Assembly: GCF_006517255.1 (NCBI RefSeq)
Contig: NZ_CP041185.1
Location: 3,348,001 to 3,412,000 of the forward strand
DNA from: Janthinobacterium tructae
Lineage (GTDB): Bacteria > Pseudomonadota > Gammaproteobacteria > Burkholderiales > Burkholderiaceae_D
Direction: 5' to 3'
Length of the DNA stretch: 64,000 nucleotides
Shown here: piece after piece, positions 45,603 through 55,318 of the stretch
Numbering within the stretch: position 1 is the first letter of the stretch
Layout: each line of letters opens with the position of its first letter
Translations under genes and position numbers: made by a program
Notes under the pieces: generated by a model
Database searches by the model: none
What the model was told of the DNA's origin: nothing
The model's input: the letters and a program-made list of their open reading frames with translations, nothing else

Positions 45603-46265
45603 GTGAACGACATCAGCCCGGACATGGTCTTCGTGCCCCTGGAACTGCACGGCATCCGCCTCGAAGCGCTGGCGCCGCACCACGCGCAAGGCCTGCGCGC
45701 GGCGGCCACGGATGGCGAGCTGTGGAATCTGCGCGTCACCTCCGTGCCCGAGCCGGAGCAGGTCGACCAGTATATTTTCAAGGGCATCGAAATGCGCCCT
45801 TCACGCTTCGCCTTTGCCGTCATCGACGTGGCCAGCGGCGAGGTGCTCGGCACCACCAGCTACCACGACGTGCTGCCAGCCATTGGCCGCCTGGAAATCG
45901 GCTACACCTGGTATGCGCAGCGCTGCCAGCGCAGCCACGTCAACACCACCTGCAAATTGCTGCTGCTGGCGCACGCCTTCGACACCCTCGGCTGCGCGCT
46001 GGTGGGTCTGCGCACCGATAATTTCAACTACGCCTCGCAGGCGGCCATCGAGCGCCTGGGCGCGAAAAAGGATGGCGTGCTGCGCCACCATGCGCTGCGC
46101 CGCGATGGCACCGTGCGCGACACCGTCATGTACAGCATCACGCGCGGCGAATGGCCCGAAATTGCCGCCCATCTGCGCTACAAGCTGGCGCAGCGCCCCA
46201 TCGCCGCACTGCCTCCCGCAGGAGGTGAAGGGACCGAGGCAGGGACAAAGGAAGCGCCATGCTGA
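45603..46265 (+). CDS. GNAT-family N-acetyltransferase
   Basis: A 220-residue RimJ/RimL-like acetyltransferase (Acetyltransf_3 type) with LEIGYTWYAQRCQRSHVNTTCK and TDNFNYASQAAIERLG, where the acetyl-CoA loop and the terminal helix are expected. The start is GTG 45603 with AGGGAG upstream. It sits between the MoxR gene (9 bases) and the VWA gene (7-base overlap), so all three are probably co-translated. Confidence 0.87.
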   Translation: MNDISPDMVFVPLELHGIRLEALAPHHAQGLRAAATDGELWNLRVTSVPEPEQVDQYIFKGIEMRPSRFAFAVIDVASGEVLGTTSYHDVLPAIGRLEIGYTWYAQRCQRSHVNTTCKLLLLAHAFDTLGCALVGLRTDNFNYASQAAIERLGAKKDGVLRHHALRRDGTVRDTVMYSITRGEWPEIAAHLRYKLAQRPIAALPPAGGEGTEAGTKEAPC

Positions 46266-47428
46266 TCGATTTCTTCTTCACGCTCAAGGATGCGAAAATT
46301 CCCGTCTCGATCAAGGAATTTCTGACGCTGCTTGAAGCGCTGCAAAAGAACGTCATCGGCGCCTCGATGGACGATTTCTATTATCTGTCGCGCCTGACCC
46401 TGGTCAAGGATGAAGCCCATTTCGACAAGTTCGACCGCGCGTTTGCGCAGTACTTCAAGGGCGTCAATGCGGCCTTCGAGACGAACGCGGCGATTCCGCT
46501 CGACTGGCTGCTGAAACGCATGCAGCGCGAACTGTCCGAAGAGCAGAAGGCGCAGCTGGAAAAATTCGGCTACGACAAGCTGATGGACCGCCTCAATGAA
46601 CTGCTGAAGGAGCAGAAGGAGCGCCACGAGGGCGGCAGCAAGTGGATCGGCACGGGCGGCACCTCACCGTTCGGCAATGGCGGCACGAATCCGGAAGGCA
46701 TCCGCATCGGCGGCAAGGGCGGCAACCGCACGGCCGTCAAGGTCTGGGAAGCGCGCAGCTACAAGGATTACGACACCGAGCGCGAACTGGGCACGCGCAA
46801 TATCAAGGTGGCCTTGCGTCGCCTGCGCAAGTTCGCGCGCGAAGGCGCGGAAGACGAACTGGCGCTCGACGCCACCATCGCCGCCACGGCGAATAACGCG
46901 GGCTACCTCGACATCCGTATGCGGCCCGAGCGCAAGAACCGCATCAAGGTGCTGATGCTGTTCGATGTGGGCGGCAGCATGGACGACCATATCGAGCGCA
47001 CCGAGGAGTTGTTTTCGGCGGCGAAGACGGAATTCAAGAACATGGAATTCTTTTACTTCCATAACTGCGTCTACGACACCTTGTGGAAGAACAACCGGCG
47101 CCGCAACGCCGAGCGCTTCTCCACCTGGGACGTGCTGCGCAAATACCCGCCCGACACCAAGCTGATTTTCGTCGGCGACGCCACCATGAGCCCCTATGAA
47201 ATCCTGCAGCCGGGCGGCAGCGTCGAATACAACAACGAGGAAGCGGGATCGACGTGGCTGGCGCGCTTTACCCAGGCGTTCCCGAAATTCATCTGGCTCA
47301 ATCCCGAGGCGGAGGGATTGTGGCAGTACCGCCAGTCGATCGGCGTGATGCGGCAATTGATGAACAACCGCATGTTCCCCCTGTCGATCGACGGGCTGGA
47401 ACGGGGCATGCGTCTGCTCAGTAAATAA
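46259..47428 (+). CDS. VWA domain (CoxE-like) protein
   Basis: A 389-residue protein. The N-terminal half is helical and charged. The C-terminal von Willebrand A domain begins at about 230 (IKVLMLFDVGGSMDDHI), with MIDAS Asp and Ser as DVGGS in place of DxSxS. It is the usual partner of the MoxR ATPase at 44724 and overlaps the GNAT gene by seven bases. Confidence 0.88.
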   Translation: MLIDFFFTLKDAKIPVSIKEFLTLLEALQKNVIGASMDDFYYLSRLTLVKDEAHFDKFDRAFAQYFKGVNAAFETNAAIPLDWLLKRMQRELSEEQKAQLEKFGYDKLMDRLNELLKEQKERHEGGSKWIGTGGTSPFGNGGTNPEGIRIGGKGGNRTAVKVWEARSYKDYDTERELGTRNIKVALRRLRKFAREGAEDELALDATIAATANNAGYLDIRMRPERKNRIKVLMLFDVGGSMDDHIERTEELFSAAKTEFKNMEFFYFHNCVYDTLWKNNRRRNAERFSTWDVLRKYPPDTKLIFVGDATMSPYEILQPGGSVEYNNEEAGSTWLARFTQAFPKFIWLNPEAEGLWQYRQSIGVMRQLMNNRMFPLSIDGLERGMRLLSK

Positions 47429-47741
47429 AAGCACGCAACAAAAAGTCCATGGCGGCATGCCGCCGCCATGTCGTACACTGCGGTATAAAACTACCGTGCG
47501 GAGCATCTCCGCTGCGGGCGGGTACCATACGCTGACACCAGCCCTGCCCCATCCTGCTGCATCCTGTGCGCGGCCGCCATGGCCGCGACACTGTTCGATT
47601 GCGCACATCGTGCGCGCCTTCTGCTCCGGTAGAATCGGCGTATCGCTCTGCGCAAACCATGCACCATCGCTGCACCACGACCTCGCCGCGCCAGCCTCCG
47701 TGCTGCCGGCCGGTGCCAGCGCCATTTTCAAAGGAATGAGC
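47429..47741. other. 313-base region before the antiporter gene
   Basis: A hairpin CATGGCGGC/GCCGCCATG (47448-47470, loop ATGCC) follows the VWA gene but lacks a T-run. The rest is presumably the antiporter promoter. Open frames crossing this area are extensions or shadows. Confidence 0.5.
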
Positions 47742-48929
47742 ATGCAAAGTCTGATCTCGATCGCCGCCGACCTGTCCTGGCCGTTCGCCATTACCCTGGC
47801 CTGGGTGGTGGGCGAATTCGGTCACCGCTGGACGGGCCTGCCGCGCATCAGTTTTTACGGCGTGATCGGTTTCGTCCTGGCGCAGACGCAGGTAGGCGTG
47901 CTGCCGCAGACGGACGCCGGCCCCATGCTGGTGCTGGCCGACGTGGCCTTCGGCCTGATCCTGTTCGAGGTGGGCTACCGCATCAACCTGCGCTGGCTGA
48001 AGAACAACCCGTGGATCGCCGTCACGGGCCTGGTCGAATCGCTACTGACCTTTGCCGTCGTCTACTTCATCGGCATCGAATTCGGCAGCACCTCGATGAC
48101 GGCGCTGCTGCTGGCGTCCTTGGCCATGTCAACTTCGCCGGCCACCATCATGCGCGTCATCAACGAGGAACGCAGCTCGGGCCAGGTGACGGAACGCATC
48201 GTCCACCTCACCGCCCTCAATTGCGTGCTGGCCGTCTTCACGTTCAACATCATCGTCGGCTTCTGGATGTTCCAGAGCTCCACCGACCTGATCGAGGCGA
48301 GCAGCAGCAGCGCCGCCGTGCTGGCCGCCTCCGTGGCCGCCGGCACCGTCTTTGGCATCGTCGTGCCGGCCATGCTGCGCCGCCTGGGCAATATGGCGCA
48401 GGACGCCACCGTGGCGTTTGCGCTGTCGGTGATGCTGCTCGTCGCCCTGACCTACACCACCAGCCTGTCGCCGCTCCTGGCCACCCTGACGTTCGGCCTG
48501 GTGGCACGCCACCGCCGTGTGGCCTTCAGCCAGGCGCAGCGCAATTTCGGCGCATTGGGCGAGCTGCTGACGGTGCTGCTGTTCGTGTATGCCGCCTCGA
48601 CCCTGGAATGGGCCAGCGTGACGGCCGGCGCGGGCCTGGCCCTGGCCGTCGTCGGCGGGCGATTGCTGACGAAAGTCGCCGGCGTCGCTGCGTTCTCGCA
48701 TGTCAGCGGCATTTCCTGGCGCAAGGGCGTGCTGACGGGCGTGGCGCTGACGCCCGTCTCCGTCTTCATCATCCTGCTGCTCGAGCACGCGCGCCAGCAC
48801 GGCGTGAACTTCGGCGACGAATTGAACGCCCTGGCCGCCATCACCCTGGGCCTGGAACTGATCGGCCCCGTGCTGGTGCAGCGCGTGCTGATGCTGGCCA
48901 AAGAAACCCACGAAATCAAGGAGCGCTAA
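47742..48929 (+). CDS. Cation:proton antiporter (CPA2 type) membrane protein
   Basis: A 395-residue protein with about twelve hydrophobic segments and the Na+/H+ exchanger fold (LLASLAMSTSPATIMRVINEE, NCVLAVFTFNIIVGFWM). It has no C-terminal RCK/TrkA domain. Frames run on upstream to 47457, but ATG 47742 has AAAGGA six bases upstream. The ion is not deducible. The YbdK gene starts at the base after its stop codon. Confidence 0.86.
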   Translation: MQSLISIAADLSWPFAITLAWVVGEFGHRWTGLPRISFYGVIGFVLAQTQVGVLPQTDAGPMLVLADVAFGLILFEVGYRINLRWLKNNPWIAVTGLVESLLTFAVVYFIGIEFGSTSMTALLLASLAMSTSPATIMRVINEERSSGQVTERIVHLTALNCVLAVFTFNIIVGFWMFQSSTDLIEASSSSAAVLAASVAAGTVFGIVVPAMLRRLGNMAQDATVAFALSVMLLVALTYTTSLSPLLATLTFGLVARHRRVAFSQAQRNFGALGELLTVLLFVYAASTLEWASVTAGAGLALAVVGGRLLTKVAGVAAFSHVSGISWRKGVLTGVALTPVSVFIILLLEHARQHGVNFGDELNALAAITLGLELIGPVLVQRVLMLAKETHEIKER

Positions 48930-50060
48930 ATGCCGCTGGAACCCTTTGGCCAATCGGCCGCGCTGACCTTCGGCGTCGAACTCGAACTGCAACTGGTGAA
49001 CCTGTCGGACTACGACTTGACGGCCGCCAGTCCCGACCTGCTGCATCTGCTGAATAAAAAACCGTTCCCCGGCAACGTCACGCCGGAAATCACCGAGAGC
49101 ATGATCGAGATTAACTCCAGCGTGCACACGCATCACGGCCCCCTGCTGGAACAGTTGCAGGAAATCCGCGACACCTTGATCACGGCCGGCGACAAGCTCA
49201 ATATCGGCATCGCCGGCGGCGGCACGCATCCGTTCCAGCAATGGTCGTCGCAAAAGATCTTTTCCAAGCCACGCTTCCAGGAGATTTCGGAACTGTACGG
49301 CTACCTGGCCAAGCAATTCACCATCTTCGGCCAGCACGTGCACATCGGCTGCGCTTCGGGCGACGACGCCATGTTTCTGCTGCATTCGCTGAACCGCTAC
49401 ATCCCCCACTTCATCGCCCTGTCGGCTTCTTCGCCCTACGTGCAGGGACGCGACACCCTGTTCGATTCGGCCCGCCTGAACTCCGTGTTCGCGTTTCCCA
49501 TGAGCGGGCGCGCGCCGTTTACGCTGAGCTGGGAGCAGTTCTCCAACGAGTATTTTGCCAAGATGGAGAACACCGGCATCATCAAGAGCATGAAGGACTT
49601 TTACTGGGATATCCGTCCCAAGCCGGAATTCGGCACCATCGAACTGCGCGTGTGCGACACGCCGCTGACGGTGGAGCGGGCCGCCGCGCTGGCCGCCTAC
49701 CTGCAGGCGCTGTGCCGCTACCTGCTCGAACGCAAGGAGGTGCCGCCGGTGGAAGACGATTACCTCGTGTATAACTACAACCGCTTCCAGGCTTGCCGCT
49801 TCGGCCTCGATGGCGCCATCACGCATCCGAAAACCTACGAAACGATGTCGCTGCGTGAAGACATCATGACCACCCTGCGCAAGATGGAGCCGCACGCCGA
49901 GGCGCTGGGCAGCACGCCGGCCCTGAAACACCTGTCGGACGTGGCCAAGCAATGGAGCGATGCGCAATACCTGCGCAAGCAGCACAGCCTGCAGGGCAGC
50001 GCCGAGGGCATGGTCGATTCGGCGATCCGCTGTTTTCGCGGCGAGCCGATGAACTATTGA
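48930..50060 (+). CDS. YbdK-type carboxylate-amine ligase (glutamate-cysteine ligase 2 family)
   Basis: A 376-residue protein with the GCS2 fold. The N-terminal [37 protein letters not shown] and the C-terminal VRTLD-like region mark the family. E. coli YbdK has weak gamma-glutamate-cysteine ligase activity; the real substrate is unclear. The gene begins immediately after the antiporter stop (TAAATG). Confidence 0.9.
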   Translation: MPLEPFGQSAALTFGVELELQLVNLSDYDLTAASPDLLHLLNKKPFPGNVTPEITESMIEINSSVHTHHGPLLEQLQEIRDTLITAGDKLNIGIAGGGTHPFQQWSSQKIFSKPRFQEISELYGYLAKQFTIFGQHVHIGCASGDDAMFLLHSLNRYIPHFIALSASSPYVQGRDTLFDSARLNSVFAFPMSGRAPFTLSWEQFSNEYFAKMENTGIIKSMKDFYWDIRPKPEFGTIELRVCDTPLTVERAAALAAYLQALCRYLLERKEVPPVEDDYLVYNYNRFQACRFGLDGAITHPKTYETMSLREDIMTTLRKMEPHAEALGSTPALKHLSDVAKQWSDAQYLRKQHSLQGSAEGMVDSAIRCFRGEPMNY

Positions 50061-50078
50061 CGCTGCTCTGCCTGGTAA

Positions 50079-50195
50079 CGTAGGTCGGATTAGCGGCGGC
50101 ACGCCGCGTAATCCGACAGCACCACCGGCCGGGCCAACAATGTTGCCGGATTACGGTCCTTCGGACCTCGGCGGCCCCACCTAATCCGACCTACC
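50079..50195. repeat. Dispersed TCGGATTA/TAATCCGA-type repeat, copy B
   Basis: It comprises CGTAGGTCGGATTAGCGGC...CGTAATCCGACA, then AACAATGTTGCCGGATTACGG and CTAATCCGACCTAC. Two palindromic units are joined by a short spacer. The right half matches copy A, the left half copy C. Confidence 0.8.
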
Positions 50196-50266
50196 GCCCC
50201 TCAACCCAAAAAACCACACCCCGCCTCTCCCGTCATTTACAGCCCCCACCCCCGCTTGTTACAATA

Positions 50267-50285
50267 AGTGAGAATGATTCTTATT
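50267..50285 (+). promoter_or_regulatory. Fur box upstream of the sigma/FecR fusion gene
   Basis: AGTGAGAATGATTCTTATT differs at two positions from the reverse complement of the Fur boxes at 21704 and 29160. It lies 50 bases before the fusion gene start. Confidence 0.75.
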
Positions 50286-50335
50286 ATTGTTTAAAAATAC
50301 CAGCCCATCCGGGCCGGCCATGCAAGGGGAACGCG

Positions 50336-51652
50336 ATGCCGCTGGCAGAGCCGCTACAACGCCAGGACATCGCGACACTGTATGCCGACCACCACGGGTG
50401 GCTGCAAGGCTGGCTGCGTAAAAAACTCGGCAGCACGGCCTGCGCGGCCGATGTGGCGCAGGACACCTTCATGCGCCTGCTCGACCGCGAGGAAGCCGTC
50501 GCCGCGCGCGAACCGCGCGCCTTTCTGGCTACCGTGGCGCAGCGCGTGCTGTTCAACCATTACCGTCGCCAGAAGCTGGAACAGGCTTACCTCGATGCGC
50601 TGGCGCAGCTGCCGCCCCTGCATGCGCCATCACCGGAAGAACGCGCGCTGCTGCTGGCCACCGTGTTTGAACTGGACCGCATGCTCGACGGCTTGCCGCC
50701 CCCAGTGAAGCGGGCTTTCCTGCTGCGCCAGCTCGACGAGCTGCCGCAGGAAGACATCGCGCGCCGGCTCGGCATCTCGCTGGCGACAGTAAAACGCCAT
50801 CTGCAGCGGGCCGGCAGCGCCACGCAGGCGTGGCAGCAGCTGCAAACGCAGCACGAGCATCTGCCGCCCGCGGCGCACGCGAGCCTGCTGCGCGCCTGCG
50901 TGCAAGCCAACGCGCCGCGCCGCCATGCCGTCAAGACCCTGGCCCTGCTGATGGGCTGCGGCGCCTCGCTGTATGCGTTCGAACGCCGCAGCCCATGGCG
51001 CGGCTGGATGGCAGATTACCGCACGGCTGTCAACCAGCGCCGCGTCGTAACCCTCGCTGACGGCACCCGGCTCACGCTCAACACCAGCAGCGCCGTGAAT
51101 GTCGTTTACGACGGCGCACAACGCCGCATTCAACTGCTGGCCGGTGAAATCTTCATCGCCACCGGCAAAGATGCGGCGCAACGACCGTTCTTCGTCGATA
51201 CGCCACATGGCAGCCTGCAGGCGCTGGGCACGCGTTTCACGGTGCGCCTGCACGAGCAATACGCCAGCGCCGGCGTGCTCGAAGGCGCCGTCGCCGTGCT
51301 GGCCGGCGATGGCGCACAGCGCCTGGTGCTGCATCCAGGCGAGGGCGCGCATTTCGACGGCACGGGCTTGCACCGCCAGGCGCTGGCACCGTATGGCGGC
51401 GCCTGGCTCGACGGCATGTTGGTGGCGCGCGACATGCGCCTGGCCGATTTCCTCGCCGAGCTGTCGCGCTACAGCGACCATCCGCTGGGCTGCGCGCCGG
51501 CCATCGCCGGCTTGCGCGTGTCCGGTTCCTACCCGCTGGCCGATGTGGGCGCCATCCTCGACGCCGTCAGCGCCAGCCTGCAACTGCGGCGTAATACCGT
51601 CACGCGCTTCTGGGGCCATCAGGTGGTGCGCATCGAACTGGCGGCGCGCTGA
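50336..51652 (+). CDS. Fused FecI-type ECF sigma factor and FecR anti-sigma protein
   Basis: One 438-residue frame without interruption. Residues 10-85 are sigma region 2 (DVAQDTFMRLLD at 39-50). Residues 120-156 are sigma region 4 with the HTH ISLATVKRHLQRA. A linker to ~200 still resembles the second half of the FecR cytoplasmic domain (AWQQLQ...). A membrane helix lies at about 201-215. Residues 220-438 are the periplasmic FecR domain with QALGTRFTV (Gly298-Thr299). Against the unfused pair at 20175-21666, about ten sigma C-terminal and fifty FecR N-terminal residues are missing. ATG 50336 has AAGGGGA upstream. Its receptor gene follows. P. putida IutY is a known fusion of this kind. Confidence 0.92.
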   Translation: MPLAEPLQRQDIATLYADHHGWLQGWLRKKLGSTACAADVAQDTFMRLLDREEAVAAREPRAFLATVAQRVLFNHYRRQKLEQAYLDALAQLPPLHAPSPEERALLLATVFELDRMLDGLPPPVKRAFLLRQLDELPQEDIARRLGISLATVKRHLQRAGSATQAWQQLQTQHEHLPPAAHASLLRACVQANAPRRHAVKTLALLMGCGASLYAFERRSPWRGWMADYRTAVNQRRVVTLADGTRLTLNTSSAVNVVYDGAQRRIQLLAGEIFIATGKDAAQRPFFVDTPHGSLQALGTRFTVRLHEQYASAGVLEGAVAVLAGDGAQRLVLHPGEGAHFDGTGLHRQALAPYGGAWLDGMLVARDMRLADFLAELSRYSDHPLGCAPAIAGLRVSGSYPLADVGAILDAVSASLQLRRNTVTRFWGHQVVRIELAAR

Positions 51653-51747
51653 AAAATATTTTCCGCAAAGTGAGCTGTTTCGCCGTGCTCGCGTGACTTG
51701 GTAGACAGGCAGTCTCCATCTTGCGCATCCACGAAAGGTTACATTCC

Positions 51748-54225
51748 ATGCATCACGCTTCGCGTTCCCTCCTTACCCGCACCGTCCTGGCCTGCGCCCT
51801 GTCGCAGATCGGCATGGCCCTGGCCCTGGCCCTGCCGGCATCAGCCCTGGCACAAAGCCAGCAAGTACGCGTCTATGGCATTCCGGCCGGCGCGCTCGGT
51901 GACGTGCTGACGCGCTTCGGCAGCGACAGCGCCATTTTATTGTCGTTCTCCAGCGAGTCCACGCAAGGCTTGCGCAGCGCCGGCCTGCAAGGCAGCTATG
52001 GCGTACAAGACGGTTTCCGCGTGCTGCTGGCCGGCAGCGGCCTGCAAGCCGTGCCGCAATCGAATGGCGGCTACCTGCTGCAAAAGATCCCCGCCAGCGC
52101 CAGCGCACCCACGACGGACAGCCGTGGCGTGGCCGTCATGAGCGGCGTCACCGTGGTGGCGGCGGCCGAGCGCAACGCCGCCACCAGCGGCACGGGCAGC
52201 TATACGGGCGGCCCTGCCAGCGGCGCCACGGGACTGGCCCTGACGCAGCGCGAAACGCCGCAGTCGCTGACCATCGTCACGCGCCAGCAGATGGATGACC
52301 AGAACAGCAACGCCGTTTCCGACGTCATGAAAAACGTCAATGGCGTGAGCGTGCAAAACTATGACAGCGACCGCTGGAGCTTCCAGGCGCGCGGCTTTGC
52401 CGTCACCAATTTCCAGTACGACGGCGTGTCGGCCATCTATGACGGCGTCTACGACTGGGGCACGACCAACAGCGACATGGCCATCTATGACCGCATCGAA
52501 GTGCTGAAGGGCGCGACGGGGCTGATGAGCGGCTCGGGCGACCCGTCGGCCACCGTCAACATGGTGCGCAAGCGCCCCACCGCCCACTTCGAGGGCTCGG
52601 CCACCGTGGGCGCGGGATCGTGGGACAACTACAGAGGCGAAGCCGATATCTCCGGCCCCCTGAACGACAGCCGCACGCTGCGCGGCCGCCTGGTGGGCGC
52701 CTACCAGGACAAACACTCCTACCTGGACCGCTACACGCAGCAAAAATCCGTCGCCTACGGCATCATCGAGGCGGACCTGACACAAGTCACCCTGCTGACG
52801 GCCGGCTTCACGCACCAGGATTACAAGCCACGCGGCTCGACCTGGACGGGCTTCCCTGTGCTGCTTTCCGACGGCACCCGCACGGATTTCCCCACCGCGT
52901 GGAATCCGGCCACGGACTGGAGCCGGCGCGACATGCAGAACACCACGCTGTTCTCGTCGCTCGAACACAGCTTCGCCAACGCGTGGAAATTGACATTGAG
53001 CGCCAACCAGCTGCGCAGCAAGCATGACAGCGTGCTCGGTTCGGCCAGCGGCGGCAATCCCAACCCTGTCACAGGCGCAGGCGCGTTTTTCTTCATGGGC
53101 AAATACAAGGGCGACCGCCGCCAGACCACCGTCAACGTGGACGCCAGCGGGCCATTCACGGCCTTCGGCCGCCGGCATGAAGCGATGCTCGGCTACTCCA
53201 CCTCAACGGCCAAGCAGGACGGCCCCGTCTACGAATCGATCTATCCAACCCTCGATGGCAGCTATTTCGACTGGCGCGGCCAGTATGCGGAACCGGCCTT
53301 CAAGCGCCTGGGGAACGACAACGACAGCACGCGCCAGAGCGGCCTGTATGGCGCCGTGCGCCTGCATCCCATCGATGCGCTGTCCGTCATCGTCGGCGCG
53401 CGCGTCAGCAACTACAAGCAGGAGCAGGACCGCAGCTTCTTCGACCCCAAGAGCGCGCGCATCACCTCGCGCATCAAGGAAAATAACGTCATCACGCCGT
53501 ATGCGGGCGTCGTGTATGACCTCGACAAAACGTACTCCGTGTTCGGCAGCTACACCAGCATCTTCGCGCCGCAGAGCAACCGCGACGTGAACCGCAACTT
53601 TCTGTCGCCCGTGCGCGGCAAGGGTGTTGAAGCAGGCGTGAAGGCAGAATATTTGGAGGGCAAGGTCAATGCCAGCGCGTCCCTGTTCCAGATCCGTCAA
53701 AGCAACGTGGCCAGCTCTGTGGGCGAAGTCAACGGCGAAGAAGCGTATACAGCCATCGACGGCGTCACCAGCCGCGGCGTGGAAATGGAAGTGACGGGCG
53801 AAGTGATGAAGGATGTGAAGCTGAGCGCCGGCTACACCTACACCCACGTGCGCGACGCGGATGGCAAGGATGTCTTTTCCACCATGCTGCAAACCACGCA
53901 GCCTGCCCACCTGCTGCGCGTGCAAGGCACGTGGCGCCTGCCGGCCAGCCTGGACAAGCTGACCGTCGGTGGCGGCATCAACTGGCAAAGCAGCTACTAC
54001 GGCAATATCTGGAACCCCTCCATCGTGGACAATTCCCGCATCAAGCAGGGTAGCTACGCGCTGCTCAACCTGATGGCCCGCTACGAGATCAGCAAGAACG
54101 TCACGGCCAGTCTCAACGTGAACAACCTGCTGGACAAGAAATACTTCACGGGACTGGGCCTGTTCCAGACGGGCTTTTACGGCGAACCGCGCAATGTGAT
54201 GTTCACCGTACGTACGAAGTTTTAA
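51748..54225 (+). CDS. TonB-dependent siderophore receptor with signalling (STN) domain
   Basis: An 825-residue outer-membrane receptor: signal peptide (to ~35), STN domain (about 38-115, VYGIPAGALGDVLTRFG), plug (RETPQSLTIVTRQQMDDQ) and barrel ending in Phe (MFTVRTKF). The STN domain should talk to the periplasmic part of the fused sigma/FecR protein encoded just upstream. The frame begins at TTG 51721, but ATG 51748 with AAAGG is preferred. The ligand is unknown. Confidence 0.93.
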   Translation: MHHASRSLLTRTVLACALSQIGMALALALPASALAQSQQVRVYGIPAGALGDVLTRFGSDSAILLSFSSESTQGLRSAGLQGSYGVQDGFRVLLAGSGLQAVPQSNGGYLLQKIPASASAPTTDSRGVAVMSGVTVVAAAERNAATSGTGSYTGGPASGATGLALTQRETPQSLTIVTRQQMDDQNSNAVSDVMKNVNGVSVQNYDSDRWSFQARGFAVTNFQYDGVSAIYDGVYDWGTTNSDMAIYDRIEVLKGATGLMSGSGDPSATVNMVRKRPTAHFEGSATVGAGSWDNYRGEADISGPLNDSRTLRGRLVGAYQDKHSYLDRYTQQKSVAYGIIEADLTQVTLLTAGFTHQDYKPRGSTWTGFPVLLSDGTRTDFPTAWNPATDWSRRDMQNTTLFSSLEHSFANAWKLTLSANQLRSKHDSVLGSASGGNPNPVTGAGAFFFMGKYKGDRRQTTVNVDASGPFTAFGRRHEAMLGYSTSTAKQDGPVYESIYPTLDGSYFDWRGQYAEPAFKRLGNDNDSTRQSGLYGAVRLHPIDALSVIVGARVSNYKQEQDRSFFDPKSARITSRIKENNVITPYAGVVYDLDKTYSVFGSYTSIFAPQSNRDVNRNFLSPVRGKGVEAGVKAEYLEGKVNASASLFQIRQSNVASSVGEVNGEEAYTAIDGVTSRGVEMEVTGEVMKDVKLSAGYTYTHVRDADGKDVFSTMLQTTQPAHLLRVQGTWRLPASLDKLTVGGGINWQSSYYGNIWNPSIVDNSRIKQGSYALLNLMARYEISKNVTASLNVNNLLDKKYFTGLGLFQTGFYGEPRNVMFTVRTKF

Positions 54226-54238
54226 CGCGAAGTTCTAA

Positions 54239-55318
54239 CTAAGCGCCGTACAGCGCCAGCGCCCAGGCTGGCGGGCGCAATTCCAGCGCCAGCGGCAGGT
54301 AAGCGGGATCGAAGCGCGCCGCCAGCAGATACACATTGGCGGCGCCCTTGGTCTCCCAATTCCCCGTAAAGCCCTTTTCACCGGCCGCCACGCGTTTGCG
54401 GTCGAAGGGCACGGCGCTTTTCGCGAACTCCTCGTGCGTCTTTCGGCCCTGCGCATACGGCGCCAGCCAGGCCAGTGCCTCGGCCAGGCGCCGCGCTTCC
54501 GGCGCACCATACCAGTCGTCGCCATGCGCCTGCGCCATCAGGGCTGTCGTCAGCAGCGGCTCCAGGCTGTAGGTGGTGTAATGCAGGGCGTCGCGCTGCT
54601 CGAAGTCGAAGGGCACGCCGCCGGCGCCGATATTGCGCGGCACGTGCGCCAGGAAGCGCTCCTTCGCGCGCGCGATCAGCAAGGCGTCGCCCGTGACATA
54701 CGCGGCGGCCGTGCCGATCTTGATGCGATGGCTATGCCAGTTGTTGCGCGCCGTGGAAGGGCCGCCCACCTTGATGGGATCGCTCAGATACCCCTGCGCC
54801 AGGGTGCGGCAAAACGCCTGCACCTGTTCGCGCTCGACGCCGTTCAAGCGCTCCTGTATCAGGTCAAAGCCGATCAGCAGGCTGGCCAACTCCGTCTCGT
54901 CGACGGGACTGAACGATGGCTGATAAGTACCGCTCCAGGCCAGCAGCAACTGGCGCGCTGCCTCGAAATGCGCCATCTCGCCCGATAATCTCCAGGCCAG
55001 CGCCTGCAGGCGCACCTGGCGCCAGTCCTCCTGCGCCTGCTGGCTGGTCTCGCGTCCGCCTTCTCCCTTCAGCAAACCGCCCGTGCGCACTTCGGCCATC
55101 AGGTGCACGGGCCGCGCCGCATCCTTGCGCGCCGCCTTGAGCACCTGCTCGGCAATGGCCTGCGCCACCCGCGCCTTGAGCGCGCGCGCGCGCGCGGCGG
55201 ACGTCAGCGCAAACGGCAGCGCCCCCTCATGCGGGCGCGGCGCGGCGCGCAAGCCTGTCAGGGGCAGCGCCAGCAGGCTGGCCAGCACAATGCGCCGGCG
55301 GATCAGATGCGTACTCAA
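54239..55318 (-). CDS. Alginate lyase-family protein, exported
   Basis: A 359-residue protein with an N-terminal signal (MSTHLIRRRIVLASLLALPL..., an Arg-rich start) and an all-helical alginate-lyase domain. The catalytic-type motif NNWHSHR is at residues 192-198, and a Tyr/His segment (DALHYTTYSLEPL) follows at about 250. It would cleave uronate polysaccharide in the periplasm or outside. No alginate biosynthesis or other lyase genes are in the window. It overlaps the stop of the PuuD-like gene by four bases. Confidence 0.85.
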   Translation of the reverse strand: MSTHLIRRRIVLASLLALPLTGLRAAPRPHEGALPFALTSAARARALKARVAQAIAEQVLKAARKDAARPVHLMAEVRTGGLLKGEGGRETSQQAQEDWRQVRLQALAWRLSGEMAHFEAARQLLLAWSGTYQPSFSPVDETELASLLIGFDLIQERLNGVEREQVQAFCRTLAQGYLSDPIKVGGPSTARNNWHSHRIKIGTAAAYVTGDALLIARAKERFLAHVPRNIGAGGVPFDFEQRDALHYTTYSLEPLLTTALMAQAHGDDWYGAPEARRLAEALAWLAPYAQGRKTHEEFAKSAVPFDRKRVAAGEKGFTGNWETKGAANVYLLAARFDPAYLPLALELRPPAWALALYGA

